This document shows, piece by piece, positions 1 to 7,489 of a DNA stretch of 64,000 bases. Location: NCBI GenBank assembly GCA_964523405.1, contig CAZGAQ010000022.1, positions 22,447 to 86,446 on the forward strand. The letters are read 5' to 3'. The stretch's first letter is position 1, and every line of letters begins with the position of its first letter. The notes below the pieces were generated by a model, which saw nothing but the letters and a program-made list of their open reading frames with translations, was not told the DNA's origin and ran no database searches. Source of the stretch: CAZGAQ01 sp964523405 (lineage in GTDB: Bacteria > Planctomycetota > Phycisphaerae > UBA1845 > Fen-1342). Made by a program: the position numbers and the translations under genes.

Positions 1-660
1 CCCTTCGAGATGCTCGCGCTCCCCCAGGTCGAGCATCAGTGGCTCGCTCACGTACGGCTCAATCTTCGGCTCCGGCTTCGCTTCCGCGGCCGGTGCAGGA
101 GCCGCGGCCGGTGCCGGCGGTGCGGCTGCCGGCGCCTTCGCCGGCGCCTTCGCCGGAGCCGCCGCGGGCGCTGCGGCGGGTTTTGTCGCCGCGGCCGGTT
201 GCGGTGCCGCCTTCACCGCGGCGGCCGGTACTGCCGGCGCCGCCGGGGCCGCGGGCTTCGCCGCTGCGGCCGGTTTCGCCGCCGCCGGTTCGTCCCCCAT
301 GACCGAGACCGTCCCCGGCCCGCTGCCGATCGCGATGGCCATGCGGCTCAGCACCGATTCGGGGTCGGTGGTCTGACCCGCCACGGCCTGCCCCAGGGTG
401 CGCACAATCTCCGGAATCAAGGCGGCGCCGCCTTGCGGATCGGCCGCCTCATCCAGAATCAGCCGTTCCAGCAGCGTTACGAAGGCCTTCGCCAGGCGCA
501 CCAGCGGCGCGTGTGCGGCCGGATGATCCGGTGACGCCTCCGCTTCCGCCAGCACCAGCCCCCACGAGTGCATCTGCGCCAGGCGCCCGAGATCGTTGCG
601 GTTGACGGGGGTGGAAATCGCCTCGAGCAGACCTGCCATCGCTTCTTGTGCGGTCGTCAT
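1..660 (-). CDS. Partial protein with a long Ala/Pro/Lys linker (possibly CheA/Hpt-like)
   Basis: The reading frame starts at an ATG (complement of 658-660) and runs without a stop off the left edge, giving 220 codons. Residues 1-100 are helical-looking and not low in complexity. About residues 104-190 are an Ala/Pro/Lys linker built from AAAKPAA-like units. After it comes EPYVSEPLMLDLGEREHLEG at the window edge. A globular start, an AP-rich linker and then a D-L-x-E-R-E-H-L-E segment would fit a CheA or Hpt-type signalling protein, but no catalytic motif lies inside the window. The ribosome binding site is weak. The AP-rich repeats produce open frames on the opposite strand that are not genes. 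Confidence 0.6.
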   Translation of the reverse strand, partial: MTTAQEAMAGLLEAISTPVNRNDLGRLAQMHSWGLVLAEAEASPDHPAAHAPLVRLAKAFVTLLERLILDEAADPQGGAALIPEIVRTLGQAVAGQTTDPESVLSRMAIAIGSGPGTVSVMGDEPAAAKPAAAAKPAAPAAPAVPAAAVKAAPQPAAATKPAAAPAAAPAKAPAKAPAAAPPAPAAAPAPAAEAKPEPKIEPYVSEPLMLDLGEREHLEG

Positions 661-1282
661 AGCTGCCCCAAAGTCAAATGGGAACTCACGTTCCGGACCG
701 GCCGTACGGTCGGGCTCCGGTGTTGGGTACGGTACTCTTCAACCGTGTCGTGCCGGGCGCCGTGCCGTTGCCTGTGGTTACTCGCCCGATTCTCGGCGCG
801 ACACACTCCTGTCGCGGGCGCGACCTCACGCGTCACTAGTTGTTGGCGGCACCGGGCGACCCACCGGTCACCCGCGTGGCGGAGGCGGGCGCCTCACGTA
901 GCGCCCGCGGCGGCGCGCTGCCGCACGGGCCCTGATCCGGCCCACGAGATGCGGCGTTCCTTAGGGTTATCGTTTCGGATACGCCGCGCGTTGAATTGTC
1001 GCGGGCCCGGGAAACTCTGCGCGGGCGCACCGACGACGCCTTCGCGCAGCCTCTGCCGCCTGCGGACCGCCGCCGGCGCCGCTTCACGCAACTTCTGCCT
1101 CTTGCCGGCGCCCCCAGGCATCTACCCGCGCAACATCCGCCGTTTCCAACGCCGCGCCGACAACCGGACGCGCACTTCTCGCGGCCACGCTCGGCGCACG
1201 ATTCTGGGCCCGCGCTGCATGCTCCCGCGCCAGCCAACGGCCGTCGTGTTGCGGCGCGACTCCAGCGCCGCAGGTACGTGAC
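661..1282. other. Gene-free stretch, possibly decayed coding sequence
   Basis: About 620 bases with open frames in several registers, but only Arg/Ala/Pro-rich composition of the kind expected from G+C-rich noncoding DNA. The + frame that leads into the relic at 1283 stays open from about 902. Its translation does not resemble the N-terminal half of an SDR protein. No convincing promoter was seen. Confidence 0.5.
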
Positions 1283-1705
1283 GTGCCCGTCTTCCTCGTA
1301 CCCGGCGACGGCCGCTATCGCGTGCAGCCGATCCACGTCGAGAATCTCGCCGACCTGGCCGTCACCGCCGGCGCCCGCTCCGATAACCTCGTCCTCGACG
1401 CCGTCGGCCCCGAGATATCTACTTTCGACGAGCTCGTGTACACGATTGCCGCCGCCCTCGGCCGCCGCGCCCGCCGCCTCCACGTGCCGCCCTGGCTCGC
1501 GCTTCGTGCCGCCCGCGTGATCGGCCGCCTCGTCGGAGACGTCACGTTGACCCGCGACGAACTCCGCGGCCTGATGGCCGACCTGCTCGTCTCCGCCGCT
1601 CCGCCCACCGGCACCACGCGTTTCACCGCCTGGCTGCGTGCGAACGCCGCCGACGTCGGCCGCCACTACGCCTCCGAACTCCAGCGGCATTACGACCGAG
1701 GCTGA
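1283..1705 (+). pseudogene. C-terminal relic of an NAD(P)-binding atypical SDR (NmrA/NDUFA9-like)
   Basis: The 140 codons from the GTG begin with PVFLVPGDGRYRVQPIHVEN, which matches the middle of complex-I NDUFA9-like and NmrA-like atypical SDR proteins, where a substrate-side loop precedes 'V-x-V-x-D-L-A'. The C-terminal helices of that family follow (STFDELVYTIAAALGR, then a Pro-Trp segment). A full member has roughly 290-320 residues with an N-terminal TGGTGFxG Rossmann motif. That half is missing upstream in any frame that joins this one. I therefore read it as a 5'-truncated gene. A short independently translated protein from the GTG is possible, but it lacks the nucleotide-binding site. 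Confidence 0.55.
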
Positions 1706-1829
1706 CGTTCCACCCCCAGAGCTGCGTACTCGCGACTCACGCACAATCCCCGGCGGCTTTTGCCACGCTTGTCGTATGTACCTGTAGAAGACGATCCCCG
1801 CGTGTGGAGTCCGGGAAGGGAGTCGCGGG

Positions 1830-2777
1830 ATGCCCGAAGCGAGCGCAAAATACTGCCTGACCTGTGGCTATGTCCTCGACTATCTGCCGCAGCCGCGTTG
1901 TCCGGAGTGCGGGCGGGGGTTCGATCCGGTTGACCCGGCCACGTACGCCACAGCCGGCGGCGGCAGGATCGCGCGAGTCGCGCGTTTCATTGGGCGGCAG
2001 GCGACCGCGGTCTGGGGAGCCCTGCCACTCATGTGGGGGCTCCTCGTGTCGCCCGCCGCTTCGCCGCTTACCGTGCCGGTGCTCCTCGGCGGTGTGGTCG
2101 TCAACCTCAGGCGGCGGCGCTGGTGGTCCACGGGCGCCATCGTCCTGCTTTCTCCGTTTGCCGTCGTTAGCTATACGGCAGCCTGGGACTACCTCGACGG
2201 CAGCGGTTGCCTGCGCGGCATGGGGCTCTTCTCGCTGGAGCACTACAACATTGACCCTCAGTACCGTTGCCCGCGCCGCACCGGTGGCTGCGTCGTACGG
2301 GGGGGCGAGTGGGTGCGTATTGGTCCCTACAACCTCACCCTCAAGCTGCTGATCACGGTCTGCGGCCCGATGCGCGGCTCGTATGTGGGGCCCTATCCCA
2401 TGCGCGCGGACTGTCAGGCGGCCTTGGCGACGCCCACGGACATCACGCCCCAGGAACTGGCCAGCGACCGGGTCGTGCTCGGTGCGGACACTTGCACGCT
2501 GGACCCGGGGGTCGGCCGCCGACTCCTGGGGATTACGTGGCAAATGGTGCTGGATGGTAGTTACCCGCTGGATGAGGCGCTCCGGGAGTTGGGGCCATTG
2601 CAGGCCGCCCGCTGGCACGGCTGCCTGATACTACGGATTCCAGAGGACCCGGTGTACGACTCGACTACCAAGCCGTTTATCATGGTTGCCATCGACCCCA
2701 ACACCGGGCGCCCATTCGCGTACTTCAGCGAGGGCGCGTCTGTGCTGAGGCCGCCGAGAGTGCTGTGGCGGAAATGA
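1830..2777 (+). CDS. Zinc-ribbon membrane protein, array copy 1
   Basis: 315 residues. It begins with a zinc ribbon (CLTCGYVLDYLPQPRCPECG, then RGFDPVDPATY, residues 9-39) with two CxxC knuckles. Hydrophobic segments follow at about residues 60-110, and then a larger extracytoplasmic-looking domain with conserved Cys and Trp residues. Copy 2 has the same full-length plan (shared NVDPxYRC, GPMRGSYxGPYP, GRPFAY). The start is the ATG after a GGGAG. Function is unknown. Zinc ribbons of this type are common at the N-terminus of planctomycete membrane proteins. First gene of five same-strand paralogues. Confidence 0.8.
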   Translation: MPEASAKYCLTCGYVLDYLPQPRCPECGRGFDPVDPATYATAGGGRIARVARFIGRQATAVWGALPLMWGLLVSPAASPLTVPVLLGGVVVNLRRRRWWSTGAIVLLSPFAVVSYTAAWDYLDGSGCLRGMGLFSLEHYNIDPQYRCPRRTGGCVVRGGEWVRIGPYNLTLKLLITVCGPMRGSYVGPYPMRADCQAALATPTDITPQELASDRVVLGADTCTLDPGVGRRLLGITWQMVLDGSYPLDEALRELGPLQAARWHGCLILRIPEDPVYDSTTKPFIMVAIDPNTGRPFAYFSEGASVLRPPRVLWRK

Positions 2778-2810
2778 GGCCGGCGGTTCCGTAGCCACTG
2801 GAGAACACGG

Positions 2811-3749
2811 ATGGCGCAGCCCAATGATGCCGCCGCCAAACGCTGCCTCACCTGCGGCTACATCCTCGATCACCTCCCCGCGCCGCGCTGCCCGGAGTGC
2901 GGGCGCGACTTTGACCCAACTGACCGCACGACGTACGCCGGCCCGGATGCCCGGACCGCATTCCGTTGGCCGCGCGCCCTGGTCTTCCTCACTACATCGC
3001 CACTGGCCGTCGTCCCACTGACGTGGACGTGCCTGGTGGCCTGCGGACCGCCGCCCATCGGCTTTGTTTTCACGGTCCTGGGTCTGGGCGTCAATCTCGC
3101 TCGCCGGCGCTGGTCTCGGGCCGTCGCCATCGCCCTGCTCAATCCGCTCGCCGTCTTCTTCGTCCTGACGATCTTTGACTACTTCTCCGGCTCCGGCACC
3201 CTCTGGTATCCCTATCTGCCACGCGTGCAAAGCTGCAACGTAGACCCCGTTTACCGCTGCCAAATCAACGGTCGCTACGCCTGGCCGCAATTTCCCGTCG
3301 ACTGGCTGCACAACGCCACGCTGAAGACGCTCATTGCGGTCTTCGGCCCGATGCGCGGTTCGTACCTCGGTCCCTATCCGACCGCGCAGCAGTGCCAGGT
3401 GGCGCTGATTGGCGCCGATGAGCTGGACCCCAACGTGCTGGCGGCGGATCGGATCGTGTTCCGTGAGCAGACGTTCCGCCTCGACAACGGTGTCGGGGCC
3501 GACATGCTGCGACGCTGGGCATGGCGAGGGCCGGCGGATTTCGCCAATGTGCGGCACGAGGCCGGCCCGCTGCAGGTCACGCTGTGGCAGGGGTGTCCCC
3601 TCTTGCGCAGTCCGCGGCGGCCCTACGCCCCGAACGAACCACGTGCCTTCCTTGTTGTCCTGGACCCCGTCCGCGGCCGTCCCTTCGCATATTACGCACA
3701 GGGCATACACCGTGGCGGTCCGCCCTCCCCGCGCTGGCTTCCGCCCTGA
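2811..3749 (+). CDS. Zinc-ribbon membrane protein, array copy 2
   Basis: 312 residues, the closest paralogue of the preceding gene, sharing the ribbon (CLTCGYILDHLPAPRCPECG at about residues 14-33), two or three hydrophobic segments (about 50-115) and the long C-terminal domain with NVDPVYRC, GPMRGSYLGPYP and GRPFAYYAQG. The gap to copy 1 is 33 bases. Divergence between copies 1 and 2 is even along the protein, suggesting an old duplication of a functional gene. No catalytic motif is recognised. The conserved Cys pairs of the ribbon suggest zinc binding on the cytoplasmic side. Confidence 0.8.
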   Translation: MAQPNDAAAKRCLTCGYILDHLPAPRCPECGRDFDPTDRTTYAGPDARTAFRWPRALVFLTTSPLAVVPLTWTCLVACGPPPIGFVFTVLGLGVNLARRRWSRAVAIALLNPLAVFFVLTIFDYFSGSGTLWYPYLPRVQSCNVDPVYRCQINGRYAWPQFPVDWLHNATLKTLIAVFGPMRGSYLGPYPTAQQCQVALIGADELDPNVLAADRIVFREQTFRLDNGVGADMLRRWAWRGPADFANVRHEAGPLQVTLWQGCPLLRSPRRPYAPNEPRAFLVVLDPVRGRPFAYYAQGIHRGGPPSPRWLPP

Positions 3750-3786
3750 TTGAATCCGCCGCCCGTCGCGGCCAGAATGGACACTC

Positions 3787-4215
3787 ATGGGGACCTCCCA
3801 ACCCAAACGCTGCCTTGATTGCGGCTACATCCTCGACCACCTCCCCGAGCCCCGCTGCCCCGAGTGCGGGCGCACTTTCGACCCTGAAGACCCGCGGACG
3901 TTCCGATCGAATGCGGACTGCGAGCCGCGCATCATCCCCTGGGTGATGGGAAGCGCACTCAGCGCTGCTGTCTGCCTGCTGCTACTTGTGCTCCCGCCGC
4001 AGACGGCGACGACGTTCCGCATTTGGGCGGCGGTCGGAGTTGGAGCGCTCATGCTTGGCTTCGCCGTACTCGTGCGGAGCTTTTTCGGCCTGTTCTCATC
4101 CGTTTCCGAGTGGCGCGGGCGCTGGCTCGTCGCCTTCATCTTCGCCCTCGTACAGCTCACGGGCTGCGGCGTCGCGACGATCGTCTTCGCCAGTATGATG
4201 CTCAGTGGCATATGA
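3787..4215 (+). CDS. Zinc-ribbon membrane protein, array copy 3 (short form)
   Basis: 142 residues. The ribbon near the N-terminus reads CLDCGYILDHLPEPRCPECG, with the first knuckle changed from CLTC to CLDC, followed by RTFDPEDPRTF. Three hydrophobic segments come next (about 52-72, 80-105 and 115-140), and the large C-terminal domain of copies 1 and 2 is absent. It therefore looks like a ribbon plus a three-helix membrane module. The stop TGA overlaps the ATG of copy 4 in ATGA, so the two are probably translationally coupled. Confidence 0.75.
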   Translation: MGTSQPKRCLDCGYILDHLPEPRCPECGRTFDPEDPRTFRSNADCEPRIIPWVMGSALSAAVCLLLLVLPPQTATTFRIWAAVGVGALMLGFAVLVRSFFGLFSSVSEWRGRWLVAFIFALVQLTGCGVATIVFASMMLSGI

Positions 4216-4619
4216 CTCAGCCCCAACCCAAACGCTGCCTCACCTGCGGCTACATCCTCGACCACCTCCCCGAGCCGCGCTGTCCCGAGTGCGGGCGTGC
4301 CTTTGACCCATCGAATCCTGACACGTTCGAGACCGGCCCGCGCTGGCGGCCGATGCGGGCGCCGCTGGCCGTCTGCCTCGCCCTGGTCTCGCCGTGCGTG
4401 ATTGGTCCCTTTGGACCCGGCAGTCCCTTCTTCCTCATCGTGCTTGCCGTGCTCGCCGCCCTCATTCTCTGGCTGGGTATCACGGCCCTTGTGCGCCGCC
4501 CGCAGGAGCGGTACCCGCGCCAGCGCCTCGACACCGTCGTGGACTGGATTCTTGCCCCGCTGGCCATCCTGTTCGCCGGCATTATCCTGACCTTTCTCGT
4601 GCACGAGGTCTGGCGCTAG
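4212..4619 (+). CDS. Zinc-ribbon membrane protein, array copy 4 (short form)
   Basis: 135 residues from the ATG that overlaps the previous stop by four bases. The frame is open further upstream, but the paralogue alignment fixes this start (TQPQPKRCLTCGYILDHLPE). Ribbon with two CxxC knuckles, then three hydrophobic segments (about 45-62, 68-90 and 108-130). It ends two bases before the start of copy 5. The first 90 or so nucleotides are almost identical to those of copies 3 and 5, whereas the membrane parts differ strongly. That points to conversion or selection on the ribbon. Confidence 0.75.
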   Translation: MTQPQPKRCLTCGYILDHLPEPRCPECGRAFDPSNPDTFETGPRWRPMRAPLAVCLALVSPCVIGPFGPGSPFFLIVLAVLAALILWLGITALVRRPQERYPRQRLDTVVDWILAPLAILFAGIILTFLVHEVWR

Positions 4620-4621
4620 TC

Positions 4622-5053
4622 ATGTCGTCCACGGATCCCAAACGCTGCCTCACCTGCGGCTACATCCTCGACCACCTCCCTGCGCCGCGCTGCCCGGAAT
4701 GCGGACGCAAGTTCGATCCGGACGACACCGCCACGTACTTCACGCGCCCAGAATCCGGGCGGCGGTACGCGTTCATTGCGGTGACCGGTTGCGTCCTGGT
4801 CGTCGTCAGCTTCTTGCTCTGGGGGAGCTCCCTGTCAGTGCATGGCAAGTGGCTGGCGCGCGTTATTGATTTCCTTGTCGTTCTGGTGATGGTCGTCGGC
4901 CTCGTCGGCCTGATGTTTGCGGGCATTCGAAGCGTGGAAGCCCTGCGCCGGCCCCGGCACCAGCTTACCTACCGCTGGGCTGCCCTCGCCGCGTGTGCGC
5001 TCGTTGTTGTGCCTGCCGTGCTCTGCGTTCTGGCTCTTCTGCGGACCTGCTGA
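4622..5053 (+). CDS. Zinc-ribbon membrane protein, array copy 5 (short form)
   Basis: 143 residues from the ATG two bases after the stop of copy 4. The ribbon CLTCGYILDHLPAPRCPECG starts at about residue 9, followed by KFDPDDTATYF and three hydrophobic segments (about 42-65, 76-100 and 118-140). The near-zero spacing of copies 3, 4 and 5 indicates one transcript. The function is unknown. A membrane-anchored metal-binding or protein-interaction role is inference only. It is the last array member; the next gene on the strand is the topoisomerase VI A subunit. Confidence 0.75.
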   Translation: MSSTDPKRCLTCGYILDHLPAPRCPECGRKFDPDDTATYFTRPESGRRYAFIAVTGCVLVVVSFLLWGSSLSVHGKWLARVIDFLVVLVMVVGLVGLMFAGIRSVEALRRPRHQLTYRWAALAACALVVVPAVLCVLALLRTC

Positions 5054-5167
5054 TGCGCGGGCCGACAGTCTCCGCCGTGCAATCCTGAGACCGGAACCCG
5101 CCCGGCCACCCTCCATCCCCCGCTCGTTCGCGTTATAATCCCCGCCTGATTTGCACGGAGTTGTACC

Positions 5168-6340
5168 TTGGCCAAGACCGCCCCCAAACCGAAGAAGTCC
5201 GCCCACGGCGGCCGCGATCGCACTGCGGCCGGCGGGCGCATCGAGAAACTCGCCCGCGAAATCGTCACCGTCGTGCACAAGCACGAGGACCCCTACGTCG
5301 ACATCCCGGCCCGCACGCTCTCGAACGTCCGGTTCAACGAGAAGAAGGGCATCATCGAGCTGCTCGACGGTAAGCAGCGCCGCTCGTTCTTCAGCCTGCT
5401 GGGCCGCCGCAAGGGCGAGGGCAGCCAGGCGAAGAAGTTCATGCAGACCATCCGCGTCGCCGAGGTCTGCAAGCGGCTCATCGACGCCAACGACTCCACG
5501 AGCATCCGTGACCTGTTCTACAACCTGAAGGTCCCGATCAAGACGCTCGACGGCAGGACGTCCAAAGAGCTGATCTTCGTCGAGCAGAACGAGTCCGATC
5601 CGATCATCGAGGACATCGAGGTCGCGGTCGCGGCCCTGCGCGAGGAGCTGGGCGTCCACGCCGAGACCAAGGGCGCCATGGTCGGCCCGATGACCATCGT
5701 CGACAACGGCGACACGATCGACCTGTCCGCGATGGGCTCCGGCGGCTGGGCCGTGCCGAGCATCGTCGAGGCCGACGTGATCCAGTTCGTGAAGCACAAG
5801 GCCGAGTACATCCTGCTGATCGAAAAAGGCGCCATCTGGCAGCGGTTCAACAAGGACCGCTACTGGGAGCGCGAGAAGTGCATGATCATCCACGGCGGAG
5901 GTCAGCCGCCGCGCGGCGTGCGGCGGCTCGTACACCGCATGCACAACGAGCTGAAGGTGCCCGTCTACGTCCTCGTCGATAACGATCCCTGGGGCTACTA
6001 CATCTACAGCGTCGTCAAGCAGGGCTCGATCAACCTCGCCTTCGAAAGCCAGCGCATGGCCATTCCCGCGGCGCGCTTCATCGGCATGAGCAGCTTCGAC
6101 GCGGAGCGCTTCGCGATCCCCAGCCACGTGCCGATGCCGCTGACCGAGGAAGACCGCCGCCGGGCCCGCGAAATCCGCGAGTATCCGTGGTTCCAGAAGA
6201 ACGCTTGGCAGCGCGAGATCAAGTACATGGAAGGGCTCGGCGTGAAGCTCGAGCTCGAAGCCCTCTCCAACAAGCACTTCAGCTTCATCACCGAGACGTA
6301 CTTGCCGACCAAGCTCCGCGACAAACGCTGGCTGGACTGA
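5168..6340 (+). CDS. top6A: DNA topoisomerase VI subunit A (Spo11/TopVIA family)
   Basis: 390 residues, the normal size for TopVIA. A winged-helix CAP-like half carries the catalytic-tyrosine motif SIRDLFYNLK (Tyr118). A Toprim half has the conserved Glu in LLIEKGAIWQRF (Glu219) and the acidic pair in DNDPWGYYIY (Asp271, Asp273). Together these are the DNA-cleaving and Mg2+-binding residues of the Spo11/TopVIA family, which makes 5'-phosphotyrosyl double-strand breaks. The start is TTG at 5168 with CGGAG seven bases before it; a TATAAT lies at 5134-5139 without a good -35. The GHKL-ATPase B subunit normally needed for strand passage is not in this window. The 3' side is followed by a strong hairpin at 6350-6414. 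Confidence 0.93.
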   Translation: MAKTAPKPKKSAHGGRDRTAAGGRIEKLAREIVTVVHKHEDPYVDIPARTLSNVRFNEKKGIIELLDGKQRRSFFSLLGRRKGEGSQAKKFMQTIRVAEVCKRLIDANDSTSIRDLFYNLKVPIKTLDGRTSKELIFVEQNESDPIIEDIEVAVAALREELGVHAETKGAMVGPMTIVDNGDTIDLSAMGSGGWAVPSIVEADVIQFVKHKAEYILLIEKGAIWQRFNKDRYWEREKCMIIHGGGQPPRGVRRLVHRMHNELKVPVYVLVDNDPWGYYIYSVVKQGSINLAFESQRMAIPAARFIGMSSFDAERFAIPSHVPMPLTEEDRRRAREIREYPWFQKNAWQREIKYMEGLGVKLELEALSNKHFSFITETYLPTKLRDKRWLD

Positions 6341-6349
6341 GGCGAGGAG

Positions 6350-6414
6350 GCTGGGCTAAGGCCGGCGCCGGAAGGCGATCTGCAGCGAACAGGCCTTGAC
6401 GGTCTTAGCCCAGC
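6350..6414. repeat. Long inverted repeat downstream of top6A
   Basis: The arms GCTGGGCTAAG (6350-6360) and CTTAGCCCAGC (6404-6414) pair perfectly. The stem can extend three further pairs inward (GCC with GGT, one G-U). The interior is about 37 bases. It lies between the stop of top6A and the convergent lolD gene. There is no T-run, so it is not a standard intrinsic terminator. It may be a transcript 3' end structure or a REP-like unit. Confidence 0.6.
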
Positions 6415-6428
6415 GCAGCCCGCGCCGC

Positions 6429-6479
6429 GCTGGTGCGAGAATCCCTTTCCGAGCTGGTGCGAGAATCCCTTCTCGCACC
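6429..6479. repeat. 19-bp direct repeat with a 9-bp hairpin
   Basis: GCTGGTGCGAGAATCCCTT occurs at 6429-6447 and again at 6453-6471. The second copy is followed by TCTCGCACC (6471-6479), the exact complement of its own GGTGCGAGA (6456-6464), so that copy can fold into a 9-bp hairpin with loop ATCCCT. It sits in the top6A-lolD convergent gap. Confidence 0.65.
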
Positions 6480-6621
6480 TCCGACGCGTCGCGCTCTACT
6501 CCGGCGCCGTCACTCCAAACGCAGCATCACGTCATTCCGAAGGAGCGCAGCGACTGAGGAATCTCCCCCCGCCCCCCGCGCACTCCTGCCCAACCGCATC
6601 GCCCGCGTCGGCGTCCTCTTC

Positions 6622-6704
6622 TTTCGTTATTCGCTATTCGTGATTCGCCATTCGCCCCCGTCCCGTTCCGCGCGTCCGCAATCCCTCAATCCCCGCTTTG
6701 ATCA
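6622..6704. repeat. Simple repeats of the TTCG(C/T)TATTCG and ATCCCTCAATCCC types
   Basis: 6622-6656 is a decaying 8-9-base repeat (TTCGTTATTCGCTATTCG and variants). 6681-6704 holds ATCCCTCAATCCCC, which on the minus strand reads GGGGATTGAGGGAT and lies downstream of lolD. The second belongs to the GGGATCAA-type family described at 41371, 51812, 52421 and 53374. The rest of the 6341-6745 gap contains no gene. Confidence 0.6.
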
Positions 6705-6745
6705 CCTTCATCCCCCACGCGTCCCCCGACCGGGTGTCGCACGCG

Positions 6746-7489
6746 CTATTCCCCCCGGAGCTGCCCGTTTTCCAGCACCAGCGTGCGGTCCGCCTGGGCG
6801 GCCACCCCCGGATCGTGCGTGACCAGCACGATCGTCTGCCCCTCATTGTGCAGGCTCTTGAGCAGGCCCATCAGGCTCGCGCCCGCCTCGGCGTCCAGGT
6901 TGCCCGTCGGCTCGTCCGCCAGCAGCACCTTCGGCCGGTGCACCAGTGCCCGTGCGATCGCCACGCGCTGGCGTTCGCCGCCGGACAGCTCGGCCGGGCG
7001 GTGCTTCAGTCGCGCCGACAGCCCCACGCGCTCCAGGACCGCCAGCGCGTCCGCGTGGGCGGCGTGGCGGCCGCTCCACCAGTCCAGGATCGACGTGCCG
7101 ACCATGCGGGCCAGCAGCACGTTCTCCAGCACGTTGAGCTCGGGCAGCAGGTGGTAGAACTGGAACACGAAGCCGAACGTGTAGCGGCGGAAGCGGATGC
7201 GTTGCCGCTCGTAGGCCGACAGCACGTCGAGGGCGTTGGTGCGGAAGTGTCGCGCGTCAGGCGGGGCGAAGACCGGGGTATTCTCGAACAGCACCTGCCC
7301 GCTCTCCGGCACGTCCAGCGCCCCGAGCATGTGCAGCAGGGTGCTCTTGCCGCTGCCCGACTTACCCATGATGGCCACGAACTCGCCCGCCTGCACACGC
7401 AACGTGCAGCCCCGCAAGACCCGCAGGGTGCTGCGACCCATCACGTACGTCTTGTGCAGGTTCTCGGCGACGAGCAGCGTGTCACTCAT
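6746..7489 (-). CDS. lolD: LolD-like ABC transporter ATP-binding protein
   Basis: 247 residues from the ATG (complement of 7487-7489), which overlaps the permease stop by eight bases. The frame is open upstream, but the family begins with this MSDTLLVAENLHKTY. Walker A is GKSGSGKST (42-50), and the signature LSGGERQRVAIARAL and Walker B VLLADEPTGNLD are followed by the switch His in VLVTHD. This is the MacB/LolD/FtsE branch that energises FtsX-type permeases. It is predicted to drive release of lipoproteins or another substrate from the inner membrane with the permease encoded immediately upstream. A 30-residue insertion after the Q-loop region (DWWSGRHAAHADA) is slightly unusual. Confidence 0.88.
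   Translation of the reverse strand: MSDTLLVAENLHKTYVMGRSTLRVLRGCTLRVQAGEFVAIMGKSGSGKSTLLHMLGALDVPESGQVLFENTPVFAPPDARHFRTNALDVLSAYERQRIRFRRYTFGFVFQFYHLLPELNVLENVLLARMVGTSILDWWSGRHAAHADALAVLERVGLSARLKHRPAELSGGERQRVAIARALVHRPKVLLADEPTGNLDAEAGASLMGLLKSLHNEGQTIVLVTHDPGVAAQADRTLVLENGQLRGE

Noticed and set aside
10..534. + strand Arg-rich frame over the Ala/Pro linker
   Set aside because: Antisense shadow of the repeat-rich linker; the minus frame has the start and sensible N-terminus.
836..1744. 302-codon minus frame over the SDR relic
   Set aside because: Gly/Ala/Arg-rich and antisense to recognisable SDR sequence.
4835..6277. 480-codon minus frame over top6A
   Set aside because: Asp/Leu/Val-rich antisense shadow; top6A has full catalytic motifs.
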